64,000 nt of DNA from Salivita marina (lineage in GTDB: Bacteria; Pseudomonadota; Gammaproteobacteria; Pseudomonadales; Azotimanducaceae). The translations under genes were made by a program, and so were the position numbers. Below, one piece after another: positions 20,336 to 29,419 of the stretch (the first letter of the stretch is position 1; the number at the start of each line of letters is the position of its first letter). The stretch lies in NCBI GenBank assembly GCA_038144425.1, contig JAYQNS010000003.1, forward strand, positions 1-64,000, in the 5' to 3' direction. The notes beneath the pieces were generated by a model, which saw only the letters and a list, made by a program, of their open reading frames with translations, did not search any database and was not told where the DNA came from.

Positions 20336-20605
20336 ATGGAAGCTGCACAGGTCGTGGAATTGGGGCGTGATGCCCTCTGGCTCGCCGTGCTCCTGGGGGC
20401 GCCGCTTCTCGGCATCGCCCTGATCGTCGGGGTGCTGATCGGGGTAATCCAGGCGGCCACCTCGGTGAACGAGATGACCTTAAGTTTCATTCCCAAGCTT
20501 GCGGCCCTAGCCCTGGTGCTGGCGCTCGTGGGGAACTGGCAGCTCGAGCTCCTGGTGGACTTCACGCGGGGGCTTTTCGAACAGCTGCCCAGCTACTTCA
20601 GCTAG
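20336..20605 (+). CDS. fliQ: Flagellar export gate protein FliQ
   Basis: Two-helix subunit of the FliPQR pore. This is one of the few fully open frames in the cluster: 89 codons, starting MEAAQVVELGRDALWLAVLL and containing LIGVIQAATSVNEMTLSFIP, the family signature. An AGGAGG ribosome binding site at 20325-20330 supports this ATG over the upstream in-frame one. Confidence 0.97.
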   Translation: MEAAQVVELGRDALWLAVLLGAPLLGIALIVGVLIGVIQAATSVNEMTLSFIPKLAALALVLALVGNWQLELLVDFTRGLFEQLPSYFS

Positions 20606-20620
20606 CTGGGGCCTGGGGCC

Positions 20621-21385
20621 GTGGATCTCCTAGTGGCCGAGGTGGTGGAGCGCTTTCTGGCGTTTCTCTGGCCCATGATCCGCATTTCCGCCCTGCTGCT
20701 GGCGGCCCCCATCTTCTCCGTATCCGCCTTCAATATACGGCTGCGCATTCTTTTAGCGCTGGTGCTCACCTTTCTAATCTATCCCCTGCACGATTGGCCG
20801 TTTGTGGATCCCTTCAGCGCTGCGGGGCTTCGGGAAGTGTTCGTGCAGGTCAGCATTGGCGCGGTGATGGGGCTCGTGCTTCAGATCGTGACCGCGGCGG
20901 TGGTGGTGGCGGGGGCAGGCCATTTCCGCGGCCATGGGCCTCGCCATGGCCAACATGATTGATCCGAATCTCGGTAACGTTCCCGTGGTGGCCCAATTTC
21001 TCCTGGTGATTGCAACGCTGCTGTTCCTGGGTCTCGGAGGGCATCTAGTGCTCATCTCTATCCTGCTTGAGAGCTTCCGAAGCCTGCCCATCGGGGTGGT
21101 GCCCAACCTGTCGGTGTTTTTCCCCTTCGTGCTTGAGTGGTCCTCCATGATTTTTCTTGGCGGGGTCACGCTCGCGCTGCCCATATTGGCGGTGATGCTG
21201 TGCGTTAATGTGGGCATGGGCATCATCACCGGGCGGCGCCGTCCCTGAATATTTTCGCCGTGGGCTTTCCCGCCTTGCTCCTCGTGGGCCTTGGCATCCT
21301 CGTCGTGGCGCTACCGACCCTTGTCTTTCGCATCGAGGGGCTTTGGCTCCAGGGCTTTGAGCAGCTTCGAACCCAGTGGGCTTAG
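20621..21385 (+). CDS. fliR: Flagellar export gate protein FliR
   Basis: Single-copy membrane subunit that closes the FliPQR helix. It starts at a GTG (MDLLVAEVVERFLAFLWPMI), followed by IRISALLLAAPIFSVSAFNI, RLRILLALVLTFLIYPLHDW, IGAVMGLVLQIVTAAVVVAG, GLAMANMIDPNLGNVPVVAQ and FPFVLEWSSMIFLGGVTLAL, all matching FliR. Frame changes near 20915 and 21230. It ends with WLQGFEQLRTQWA, three bases before flhB. About 254 codons. Confidence 0.94.
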
Positions 21386-21388
21386 CTA

Positions 21389-22542
21389 ATGGCTGAGGAC
21401 GCAAGCGACGACGACAAAACGGAAGAGCCCACCGCACGGCGCCTAGAAAAGGCGCGGGAGGACGGGCAGATTCCTCGGTCCACGGAGGCCACGGCGCCGC
21501 GGTCACCATTTCTGCGCTGGCCTTGCTCTATCTTCTTGGGCCTTGGATTGGAGCCGGGCTCGCCGACTTCGCCACGGACGCGCTCACCTTCGACCGACGC
21601 CTGCTCTTCTCCGAGCGCCTCCTCCCCGGGGTCTTTCTGAGCCGCCTAGGGGGGAGGCGTTGTTGCCCGTGGTACCCCTCCTGGCGCTGACCTTGGTCAT
21701 GGCGCTCTTGGGAGCTCCATGACCGGAGGCTTTCTCTTTGCGCCGAAGGCCGCGCTGCCGAAATTCAGCAAGCTGAATCCTTAAACGGCTTTAAGCGTAT
21801 GTTTGGGCTGAAGGCCCTGGTGGAGCTCGGGAAGGCCCTGGCGAAGTTCTCCCTGGTGGCTGGGGTGGTCTATCTCATGCTCGATGCCCATATCGTCGAG
21901 CTCGTGGGCCTGGGGCTCATGCTGCCCTACGAGACGGCGCTCGGGCGCGCCGGCGCGATCATCGCCCTGTCGGCCCTGGTGGCGTCCCTGGCCCTGGCTT
22001 TGATTGCCGCTGTCGATATCCCCTTCCAGCGCTATGACTTCTTCAAGCGCATGCGCATGACCCGGCAGGAAGTGCGCGATGAAATGAAGGATATGGAGGG
22101 GCGCCCCGAGGTTCGATGCCGCCATTAGGCGCAAGCAGCGGGAGCTGGCCTCGGCGCGCATGCTTGGCAATGTGAAGGACGCCGACGTGGTGATTACGAA
22201 CCCGAGCCACTTCGCCGTTGCCCTGAGCTATGACCTCGACGGGGATCGGCCCCGGTGGTGGTGGCTAAGGGCACGGATGAGCTCGCGCTCCAGATCCGTC
22301 AGCTGGCGCTCCACCATGGGGTTGCGCAGTTTGAAGCGCCGCCGCTTGCCCGAGCGGTGTACTACACTACGGAGCTGGAAGAGACGATTCCGGAGCGCTG
22401 TTCTTCCCCGTTGCTCAGGTGATTGCCTACGTCTTCAAGCTCGAGGCGTCCATGCGCGATGGGAAGGTTCAGCGGCCCCGGCCAAAGGTCCCCGAGGGGG
22501 TACCGCTTCTCCGTAGATGGCGAGCAGAGGTTAGCATCGTGA
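21389..22542 (+). CDS. flhB: Flagellar export switch protein FlhB
   Basis: Export-gate protein whose autocleaving cytoplasmic domain switches from hook to filament substrates. The N-terminus DDDKTEEPTARRLEKAREDG is diagnostic. Four hydrophobic segments follow across frame breaks, then FQRYDFFKRMRMTRQEVRDE, KQRELASARM and the cleavage motif NPSHFAVALSYD (N at about 22199), where the usual NPTH is NPSH; Ser for Thr should still allow the Asn-Pro cleavage. The end VAQVIAYVFKLEASMRDGKV runs into a tail that stops at 22540-22542, overlapping the GTG of the next gene. Confidence 0.92.
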
Positions 22543-23166
22543 GTGATGTGCGCTTTGATGCGGAAGGGTTCTTCCTATCGGCGGTGGATCAGGCGCGATA
22601 CCAGCGCATGATGGACTCTCTAGTGCTTCAGCGCCGGAGCATCGCGCTGCTGTCCAGCTCCGGGGCGCTGGTGGAGCATTACGGACAACGCTTGCTCCGT
22701 AGCCTGCGCAGTCGCCCCGATGTAGTGCTGGAAACCTACACGCCGGGAAGCCCGGAAGCGCTCATGGGCCGCTTAAATCAGCTGCTGGAGCCCCTGAGCG
22801 TGGATCAGGCGCGGGGAGGCGATGATGCTGAGGGACCTCTTCGGATTTTCGCACTCCATGAGCTCGAAGGATTGGACCCCGATGAGGCCGCACTGCTTGC
22901 CAGGATGGTCCAGGACTTACCGAGCGCCCGGATGGCGCTGCTGATCCTTGGCTACCGGCGGCGTAGGCTTCCGGAGGTCCTCGAAGAGAGTTTCCGGCAG
23001 GGGCTCCGTAGTTGGAGCATCCGTACCGAGCGATGACGCGCTTGAGGCCTTTGAAGCGGAAGCCGATGCCCAGGGCCTGGGCGATGAGGTGGTGTCGCTG
23101 GTTGCTCAGCTTCGCCGGGAGCGGGTCGTCGAGGCCATCGTCCCCCGGATGGCGAAATTCTGGTAG
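22539..23166 (+). CDS. ExeA/MshM-like AAA-type protein without P-loop
   Basis: Start GTG overlaps the flhB stop. The first 130 codons are open: FFLSAVDQARYQRMMDSLVL, QRRSIALLSSSGALVEHYGQ, IFALHELEGLDPDEAALLAR and ARMALLILGY. The order resembles the ExeA/MshM/GspA ATPase fold (N-terminal helix, beta1, P-loop, ..., Walker B, sensor), but the P-loop position reads SSSGALVEHY, without GKT, and the Walker B place reads FALHELEG. After a frame change near 22970 a helical C-terminus ends with ERVVEAIVPRMAKFW. I infer a non-ATP-binding relative; function unknown. It is the first gene of an insert between flhB and the second FliK-like gene. Confidence 0.5.
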
Positions 23167-23174
23167 AAGCGCCC

Positions 23175-23680
23175 GTGAGCGAACCTTTGGCGGATACGCC
23201 ACGCACGTCGCCCCGATCTCGCCCCCCGGCGCTCGTTCGCTGGCCGTTTTTGCTCGCTGCGGGGCTTAGCGGTGCTCGCCCTTAGCTGGTGGTACGGTGT
23301 GGGTCAGAAGGCGCTTGCGGTTCGGTTAGCGCCTCAAGCCTTCCGGGCGAGCTGTCGACTAGATAGGGGACGAGGCAGCGGAGGCTCAATGGCGGACTCG
23401 CCCTCTAGCTTCGGATCGGGAAAGCCAACCATTAGCCGGGTCCCGGAAGAGGCGGCGTGCATTCAGGCCTCGCCCCGTTCGCGGGGCGACGAAGGCGCAG
23501 GATTCTGCTCCGGCGGCATCGGCGAAGCAAAGCCTGGAGGTCCCGCATATCGAGGCGGTGTCGGAACAAGCACTCAACGAGAGTGCCTTGGAAGATTCCG
23601 CTCTTTGGGCGCGCCTCGCGGCTGTTAATGCGCCGGCAAGCATTGAAAGAGCGCTCTGCGCAGTGGTCGAGAAGGGGTAG
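23175..23680 (+). CDS. Single-pass membrane protein of unknown function
   Basis: Starts at a GTG, with a polar Pro/Arg-rich cytoplasmic stretch (MSEPLADTPRTSPRSRPP), one membrane helix (ALVRWPFLLAAGLAVLALSW, broken by a frame change near 23265), and a periplasmic Ala/Ser/Glu-rich region. The end SALWARLAAVNAPASIERAL is helical. About 168 codons. The topology (short cytoplasmic tail, one helix, low-complexity exterior) is the same as in the next gene. I do not recognise a family. Confidence 0.45.
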
Positions 23681-23686
23681 GTGGCG

Positions 23687-24690
23687 ATGGTTGATCGGGA
23701 CGATAAGGATCCGGACGCAGTTCTGGCGGAGCGAGTAGCTCGGCGCCCCGGAGGACGATCAGGAAGATGCTGTCTCCGATGGTAACGGGGACGCCAGCAG
23801 CACTCGGAACACCTCGGAGAGCGCTGAATCCTCTGAGGAACCTGGCGATGACGTTGAAGTCGCGCCGAAGGGGTCGGAAGGTGCGGAAAGCCTATCCGCC
23901 GCCGCCGTGAGTTCGCTTCTTGATGCAGCGGAGACGGCTAACGACGTTGCACAGGCTGCGGAGAGGATTGGTCATAGCTTTCAGGGGGGATGACCGAACT
24001 CAATACCCACCTTGGGGGCATTCAAAAGCTTAACAAGACCATCGTTTATGCCATGGGCGGTATTCTATTTTTGGGTTGCTCGTTTTCGTCTACATGGCAA
24101 CCTCTTACCGTTCGCCTGTCCCGCCTTGATGCAACCTTGGAAGCCGTGGGCACGCGGGTAGTTAAGCAGGCCGCGGGCCTTCGAGAACTCGAGCAGATAC
24201 GAGAAGCCATGGGGGTGGTGGCAGAGACTCAGCGAGATCTCCTTCTGGCTCAGGACCGTCTTACCGTGGCCCTTCAGGATACGCAGCAGCGGCTGGAGTC
24301 CCTCCCGGACACCGTGCCCTCCGCGCTTGAACCGCGCATTGAGTCTGCCCTTGCAGAGGGCATGGATGCCCTCAATCGAAGGGTGGATGTTCTCGGTAAT
24401 GCCTTAGGCTCTCAGGATGCGGTGCTGAAGGGCACGACCGATGCAGTGGAAAGTATGGCTAGACGAATACAGACCGTCGATGGGCGAACGCGTTCCTTGC
24501 TTCGGAGTCGGATGTCGAAGCCTTGGTGACGCTCTCGCGGGGAACGGTACCTCGAGGTTCTTGGGGCGCAGCTGGACGTTGGTGATACGGGCCCGAGACT
24601 TCGCTACCCCCGGCAGCCGTTCGCCTTGGAGAGACCGCTCCTGAGAATCGGTCGTTGACGGAATCGCGCGAAGGAGGGCGTCAGCCATGA
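23687..24690 (+). CDS. Membrane-anchored coiled-coil protein of unknown function
   Basis: Starts at ATG 23687 with an acidic, Ser/Asp/Glu-rich cytoplasmic region (EDAVSDGNGD; SAESSEEPGDDVEV). A membrane helix follows near 24030-24100 (YAMGGILFLGLLVFVYMA, restored by one frame change), then a long coiled coil (LDATLEAVGTRVVKQAAGLR; DRLTVALQDTQQRLES; ALAEGMDALNRRVDVLG). A G-run near 23985 is a probable sequencing error joining the two parts; a separate gene starting at 23990 is the alternative. It ends by an ATGA overlap with the next gene. Function unknown; the shape is that of a periplasmic spacer or scaffold. Confidence 0.5.
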
Positions 24691-25338
24691 TCTTAAGGAT
24701 CGTAGGGCTTATCCATCGAGTTTCCAGGGTGCACCTAGGGCTGAGCGCTTTCATATTCCGGGCCTGCTCGGCTAATGGGACTGCCAAGGACGCGGTGCAG
24801 TTTTCTCGCGTTGGATCTTCGGACGCGGAAGGCATTGTGCATTTTGCAGCAAACAAGCCAGCCCTTGCGGCGCTCCAGAGGAGATGGCGGCCTCAGAAGC
24901 AGCAACGCAAGCTTCCGAAGGGTCTAGGTCGGTGGCGGCAACGGAGGGCCCCGGAGCTCTCGCCCCGTGCTTCGGGCGCGAGGCTCGGGGCAGCGGAACG
25001 TTGATGGGGCACTTGCTCAGCTGCTGCGTGGCTTTGCCGTCCTGGAAGGGGAGCTTGCCCGGGTGCCCCTCGCGGGAAACCGTTATCGAGTTCAGCCGGG
25101 AGATACGCTCGACGAAATCATCTTTAAAACCCTTGGGGATCTTTCCGTTCGCCATGAAGTCGTCCGAGACGCCTTCGTTCGAGCGAATCCTCGAGCGTTT
25201 CGGCGAAAGAACCCTAACTATCTCCTCGCCGGCGTTGAGTTGCGCATACCGGGTGCTGAAGATTTTTCGCGCTGTGGTGTTTGACGATCCCCAGGTGGGT
25301 CAAACTGTCGATCGCCGGCGCATGATTCGCTACCCTAG
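24687..25338 (+). CDS. LysM-like / FimV-type domain protein
   Basis: The C-terminal half holds a LysM-related motif: YRVQPGDTLDEIIFKTLGDL, then RHEVVRDAFVRANPRAFRRK and NPNYLLAGVELRIPGAED. This is close to the FimV-type LysM domain, which binds peptidoglycan and directs polar assemblies. The end reads FRAVVFDDPQVGQTVDRRRM. The N-terminal third is of uncertain frame and start. If the LysM reading is right, the protein sits in the periplasm at the cell wall, together with the two preceding single-helix proteins. A link to polar placement of the flagellum is an inference. Confidence 0.5.
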
Positions 25339-26372
25339 CATGGCCCTGGGCCCAGGAGCAGATCGGCGCCGTTCCCGGCCCCTACCAATTTTCCTAGAGG
25401 GTCGAGCGCTGGTACTCGCGCGCCCCCGTGGCGCAGGAGCTCGGACTTAAGGCCGGGCAAATCATTGAGCTAGTAAGCGCCCTGGTAGACGGTCGGGCCC
25501 GACTTCTCTATGGCGACCGTTCCCTACAACTTGCTGGGCAGGCCCCTTTTCCTCCAGGAGAACGGCGCAGTTTTCGTCTCCGAGCCACGACCCAGGGCAT
25601 GGCGCTGGAGCCTATTCCCACCCGAGGGCGCAGCGCCACGGCAGGGTAGGTCCGCCCATAGGCGCCGGCTCTAGGTCCCTTGAGATCAGTAGCCTTTTTC
25701 GCCAGCTTGCGGCACCTACCATGGCCCTGGCTCAGCGGGCAGAGGGGCTTGATGCGCTGTTTGCCCTTTCGGAAAAAGCGCCTTCCCAGCTCCAGCTCGG
25801 CGTGCCGCGCCTAAGCGTGCAGGACCTTGATGGTCCCGCCCTACGCGCAAGCCTTATTCAGTCCGGGCTGTTTTTCGAGGCTCAGCTGGCCCAACGAAGG
25901 CCCGTATCGCCCCTCGATTTAAAGCGCGCCCTTCTGCGCGTGAGCCAGCTCGCTCCGGCCAACTCTGAGCTTGGCCGGGTCGCTGGTGAGGTGCTGGGCG
26001 GCTTAGAGCGCGCTCAGGCAGAGGGTCGCTGCCGCTCAGCACCGCCAGGATCTTAGCCTGTCTTGGGTCGTATCCCTTCGAGATGGCCCCGCGGTTGCGC
26101 TTAGAGCTTCAGAAGGAAGAGGACCCGGGCAAGCGGCAACGGTATTCTGGGTTGTCCATGCGGCGACAACCCTCGATTCCCTGGGCCCCCTGTGGATGCG
26201 GACGCGCTTCTCCCGGGAGGGAAAGGTCGCCTTTACCTTGTGGGCGCCTCAGGCCGGGGTGGCGGAACTCGCTCGGCGGGAGCAGGGCAGTCTTCAGGAG
26301 GAGCTCGCTGCTCTTCAGCTCGAGCTTGAGTCCTTTTCAGTTCACGCGCATCCTCGGCAGGATCGGCCGTGA
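25339..26372 (+). CDS. Second FliK-like hook-length control domain protein
   Basis: The reconstructed protein has an N-terminal part (GLKAGQIIELVSALVDGRAR; LYGDRSLQLAGQAPF; RRSFRLRATTQGMALEPIP), a helical middle (PLDLKRALLRVSQLAPANSE), and a C-terminal FliK-like domain (DSLGPLWMRTRFSREGKVAF; TLWAPQAGVAELARREQGSL). The L..LG.L...........V.F.LWA pattern is that of the FliK/HrpP-type C-domain seen in Pseudomonas-like second FliK proteins. It is followed, with a GTGA overlap, by a small FlhB-like gene, a pair also known elsewhere. Frame breaks near 25360, 25655 and 26030 make the start and linker approximate. Confidence 0.6.
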
Positions 26373-26666
26373 AGAAGGGAAGGAGTGATCCTCCAGCCTC
26401 CGGTCGTCGGGGCGCGATCGCCCTGACCTACGAGGGCGTTTCCGCCCCAAGGTATCGGCCACGGGTGATGACGAGCTTGCCGACGCCATTGTTCGTGAGG
26501 CCCAGGCCCAAGGGGTTTTCGTGACTCGGGATCCGGCCTTGGCTTCTGCGCTCGCCCAGCTTCGCTTGGACGAAGAGATTCCTGACGAACTATTTACCGC
26601 GGTGGCGATCGTCTTGTCGTGGGCTTACTGGCTAAGGGGTTGGAGCCGCCTCGTCCGCAGCCCTAG
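26369..26666 (+). CDS. flhX: FlhB C-terminal-domain paralogue (FlhX/YlqH type)
   Basis: About 98 codons from a GTG that overlaps the preceding stop. It reads RGAIALTYEGVSAPKVSATG, DDELADAIVREAQAQGVFVT, LASALAQLRLDEEIPDELFT and AVAIVLSWAYWLRGLEPPRP. This is the FlhB cytoplasmic C-terminal fold (LTY......APK.(V/S)A.G...LA..I...A...G) but without the membrane part and without the NPTH site, as in FlhX/YlqH proteins. One frame change near 26450. It may back up or modulate FlhB in substrate switching. It ends tail-to-tail with the next minus-strand gene; the two stop codons share bases. Confidence 0.75.
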
Positions 26667-27253
26667 GAGACGAATTCGTCCCCGCCTTCCAGCGGTTCCT
26701 GACGCTCCTCGCCCGTGTAGCCAAGAAGCTTTTCCGAGTAGGGCCTGCGCAGATCTAGGCCTGTTCGCCCATAGAGCACCTCGGTGACATCATCCAGCGG
26801 ATCCGCGAGCGCCTCCGCGGGTTCGCCATTGCTCCTGGCTCCAAGACTGTGAAGGGTTTGGGCATGGTTTCCGGGAATGAAAGAAGCGACGGAACCTCGC
26901 AGTGTTTCAATGGTGGCCGGGCTCTTGGGAAGAGGCTGACCGCTCTTTCCTGCTTGAAAGACTTGCTCGATGTGCTTCCCGAGGACCACCTCATAGCGAG
27001 GCCGAAGTGCGTGGAAGGTATCGGCGGTCCACCCGTCGATGGGCTTTCCATTCATGCCGTCCCAGAGCTGTTGTCCGGTCAGGCTTCCAAAGTGCGCATC
27101 GCCGTTGCTGGCAGGGGTCTCATTCTCCCCACCGAAGGAGGGAAGGTTAAGCGTAAGTTTCTCGAGTGCCATGAGGCGATCAACGACGTAAACCAAAAGC
27201 ACTAGAATCAGCGCCAAGGCAATGAGGATTATTAGGAGAAGCGTCGTTTCCAT
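26663..27253 (-). CDS. Membrane-anchored protein of unknown function downstream of fliA
   Basis: A fully open frame of 196 codons, one of the few without breaks. It begins with a long hydrophobic helix (TTLLLIILIALALILVLLVY) directly at the N-terminus, followed by a soluble region containing GDAHFGSLTGQQLWDGMNGK, RPRYEVVLGKHIEQVFQAGK and RRPYSEKLLGYTGEERQE. The layout is an inner-membrane anchor with a cytoplasmic or periplasmic domain. No family is recognised. It is the last gene of the flhA-flhF-flhG-fliA row. In Pseudomonas the che genes follow fliA at this point, so this gene and the next are a substitution at that locus. Confidence 0.7.
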   Translation of the reverse strand: METTLLLIILIALALILVLLVYVVDRLMALEKLTLNLPSFGGENETPASNGDAHFGSLTGQQLWDGMNGKPIDGWTADTFHALRPRYEVVLGKHIEQVFQAGKSGQPLPKSPATIETLRGSVASFIPGNHAQTLHSLGARSNGEPAEALADPLDDVTEVLYGRTGLDLRRPYSEKLLGYTGEERQEPLEGGDEFVS

Positions 27254-27302
27254 GATTTAACGGCCTCCTGTTGGCCTCCGGCCCAGGGGCCCCAATGCCT
27301 GG

Positions 27303-27837
27303 TTATGGGGTGCTGTCGTCCTCTGAATCGGATTCTCTGTCTTCGCCGCCTTCTCCCTCTTCCTCAGCGAGTTCATCCCTTAGGGAAGCGCAAGGCTTCA
27401 AAAGGAGGATCGACCTGAAGGGTTGCGCAGAGTTCATCGGCCAAGGCCTGCATGTAGTCGATAGCTTGCTTGGCGTCGATTTCCACCCGTTGATAGCGCC
27501 GCCCGAGGTCGAAGGCGCGATCAGCGACTTCCTGGGGCAGAAATGCCATGACCTCATGGTCAAAAGCCGGGACCGTTCCGAAGGAACGGGCCTTGGGGGC
27601 CTCCGGCTGAGGCTTGCCTTCATTAATGGCGATGATAACGGCCTGCTCGTGGCGCTCGGAGCGCTGCGCGCCCTCCACAAAGGTTTTGTCGAGAAGGGCT
27701 TTGCAGCGAAGCGCGACCCGACTTCTAATGCGGCGCACGGAGCCGGGCGCATCGGGATCAGAGACCGTCTCGAAGTCCCGCTTCGCTGCAATCATCGCCT
27801 CCTTCTGGGGGTCTTTTGATCTTCCGAACAGTGCCAT
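27303..27837 (-). CDS. Cytoplasmic protein of unknown function downstream of fliA
   Basis: Starts at ATG 27837 (MALFGRSKDPQKEAMIAAKR) and is open for 154 codons to 27373; one frame change then leads to a highly acidic tail (EEEGEGGEDRESDSEDD) ending at 27303. The body is helical and charged (VRRIRSRVALRCKALLDKTF; ERHEQAVIIAINEGKPQ; RAFDLGRRYQRVEIDAKQAI). No membrane segment, no signal peptide. I recognise no family. Being 34 bases past the fliA stop, it is probably cotranscribed with fliA; a role in flagellar control or polar placement would be a guess. Confidence 0.6.
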
Positions 27838-27870
27838 GGCTGCCTTTACCTAACCGTTTGATTTTGAAGT

Positions 27871-28578
27871 TTAGCACGCTATTAGCCGGCGGAGCTTTGA
27901 AGCGCTTGCCGTTATCAGTTGACTGACTCGGGATTCGGAGACGCCGATGACCGCGCCGACCTCCTTTAGATTGAGTTCTTCCACGTAGTAGAGCTGGAGG
28001 ATCAGCTGGTCCCGTTCCGGAAGCGCACCAATGGCTTCCTGAAGAGCGTTACCCCTTCCTGGTCTGCGACTAAAATGGACGGATCTAACTCCGGTGCAGC
28101 CGTGACACCATCCACTTCCTGCTCTACGTCGTCGTAAGCAAGGGTTTGGAAGCGGTGTGCGTGAGTTCGCTCGTTCTGAAATTCTTCGTCTGAGAGCCCC
28201 AGTTCGGCGGCGACCTCGGCCTGGGTGGGTTCGCGCCCGAGGGTTGCGGCAAGGCGCTTGCTGGCCTCCCCATGGGCCTTGAGGTTCGCCACGGCGCTTC
28301 GCGGAATATCGGACATGCGCCGAATTTCATCGATCATGGCGCCGCGAATGCGCTGCCGTACGAAGGCATCGAAGGGAATGCCCTTGCTGGCATCGAAGGC
28401 CTTCTCGGCCTCGAGGAGGCCGATGATGCCGTACTGAACGAGGTCGTCCACCTCGACGAAATCGGGAACGCGGGCTTTCAGGTGCACTGCGACTTTGCGC
28501 ACCAGGCGCAGCTGCGCCAAGCGATTTTCGTCGCTCGAGCCCTGCTGAATGCTTTCGTACTCCGGAGGCGTCCCGCAT
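27871..28578 (-). CDS. fliA: Flagellar sigma factor FliA (sigma-28)
   Basis: RNA polymerase sigma factor for late flagellar genes, held inactive by FlgM until the hook is complete. Region 2 is clear (ARVPDFVEVDDLVQYGIIGL; GIPFDAFVRQRIRGAMIDEI; RRMSDIPRSAVANLKAHG), region 3 (AATLGREPTQAEVAAELGLS), and region 4 (LPERDQLILQLYYVEELNLK; VIGVSESRVSQLITASASKL). About 236 codons. Start taken at ATG 28578 (MRDA...), with one frame change within the first ten codons and one near 28045. The promoters before fliC, flgM and flaG are its expected targets. Confidence 0.93.
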
Positions 28579-28633
28579 TAGGCCAGCACCTTCCCGGAGA
28601 GCTGACGCTCGAAGAAAAACTGCGTATCGCCGC

Positions 28634-29398
28634 TTAGGGGCCGAGCTTTGTCGCATAGAGATGCTCCGCCAGGTGACGAATGTCCGTTAGGGCCTGGGAG
28701 GAGGGGGCGAGGGCAATGAGCGGCTGCTGCCGGCGCTGCGCCTCCCCCATCCAGCTGTCCTGACGAACGACGCCCCCGAGGCGGATGCCCTGGCCGAAGA
28801 AGCGTTCACACACGCTGGAGAAATGGGCGTGGAGCCGTTCCTTCGCTGTGGCTCGCGACCCCATTGGGCACCAGCGCCATGCTGTTTAAGGAGAGGTCCT
28901 CGGCGAGCACCTTCACCAGGCCATAGGCGTCGGCAATGCTGCTGAATTCATCCTTCATGACAATCACCTGCTGCTGGCAGGCCTTGAGGAAGGTCAGCAC
29001 CGACGGGGAGATCCCCGCGGCAATGTCGACAATCATGATGTCCACGGGGCGCTCGAGGGCGGAAAAGGCCCGAATGATGTGGTGCGTCATGGCTTCATCG
29101 AGGGCGCCCAGGGTTTTAACCCCGAAGCGCCGGGAACCAGATGCAAAGTGGGGGCGCACCTGGACCAGGATATCTTCAAGCGATGCCTTCCCCTCGAGCA
29201 CGTGACCCATGTGCTTGGGCACGCTGCACCCCAGGAGGATTTGGCTATTGGCGAGGCCCATGTCGGCATCGAGGAGCAGGGTGCGCAGGCCTTCCTCAGC
29301 GAATAGCGTCGCCAAGGTGACCGCAACGGAGGTCTTGCCGACGCCCCCTTGCCGCTGGCCACACCGATCACCCGTGGCTGGGCGCTGCCTTTGCCCAA
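28634..29398 (-). CDS. flhG: Flagellar number regulator FlhG/FleN (MinD-like ATPase)
   Basis: MinD/ParA-type ATPase that limits flagellar number at the pole and restrains FleQ. Motifs: the deviant Walker A IGVASGKG-GVGKTS (a missing G near 29345 restored), LFAEEGLRTLLLDADMGLAN, SVPKHMGHVLEGKASLEDIL, VDIMIVDIAAGISPSVLTFL (Walker B), SSIADAYGLVKVLAEDLSLN and, at the C-terminus, RFFGQGIRLGGVVRQDSWMG. About 255 codons. The start is a TTG at 29398, or an ATG a few bases upstream if one base is missing. Frame change near 28860. Cotranscribed with flhF and fliA. Confidence 0.92.
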
Positions 29399-29419
29399 AG
29401 CCCCATAACGTCCCCGTCT

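Noticed and set aside
23990..24529. Independent gene starting at ATG 23990
   Set aside because: Probably the second part of the gene starting at 23687; a G-run just before the ATG is a likely indel. Left as an alternative in that entry.
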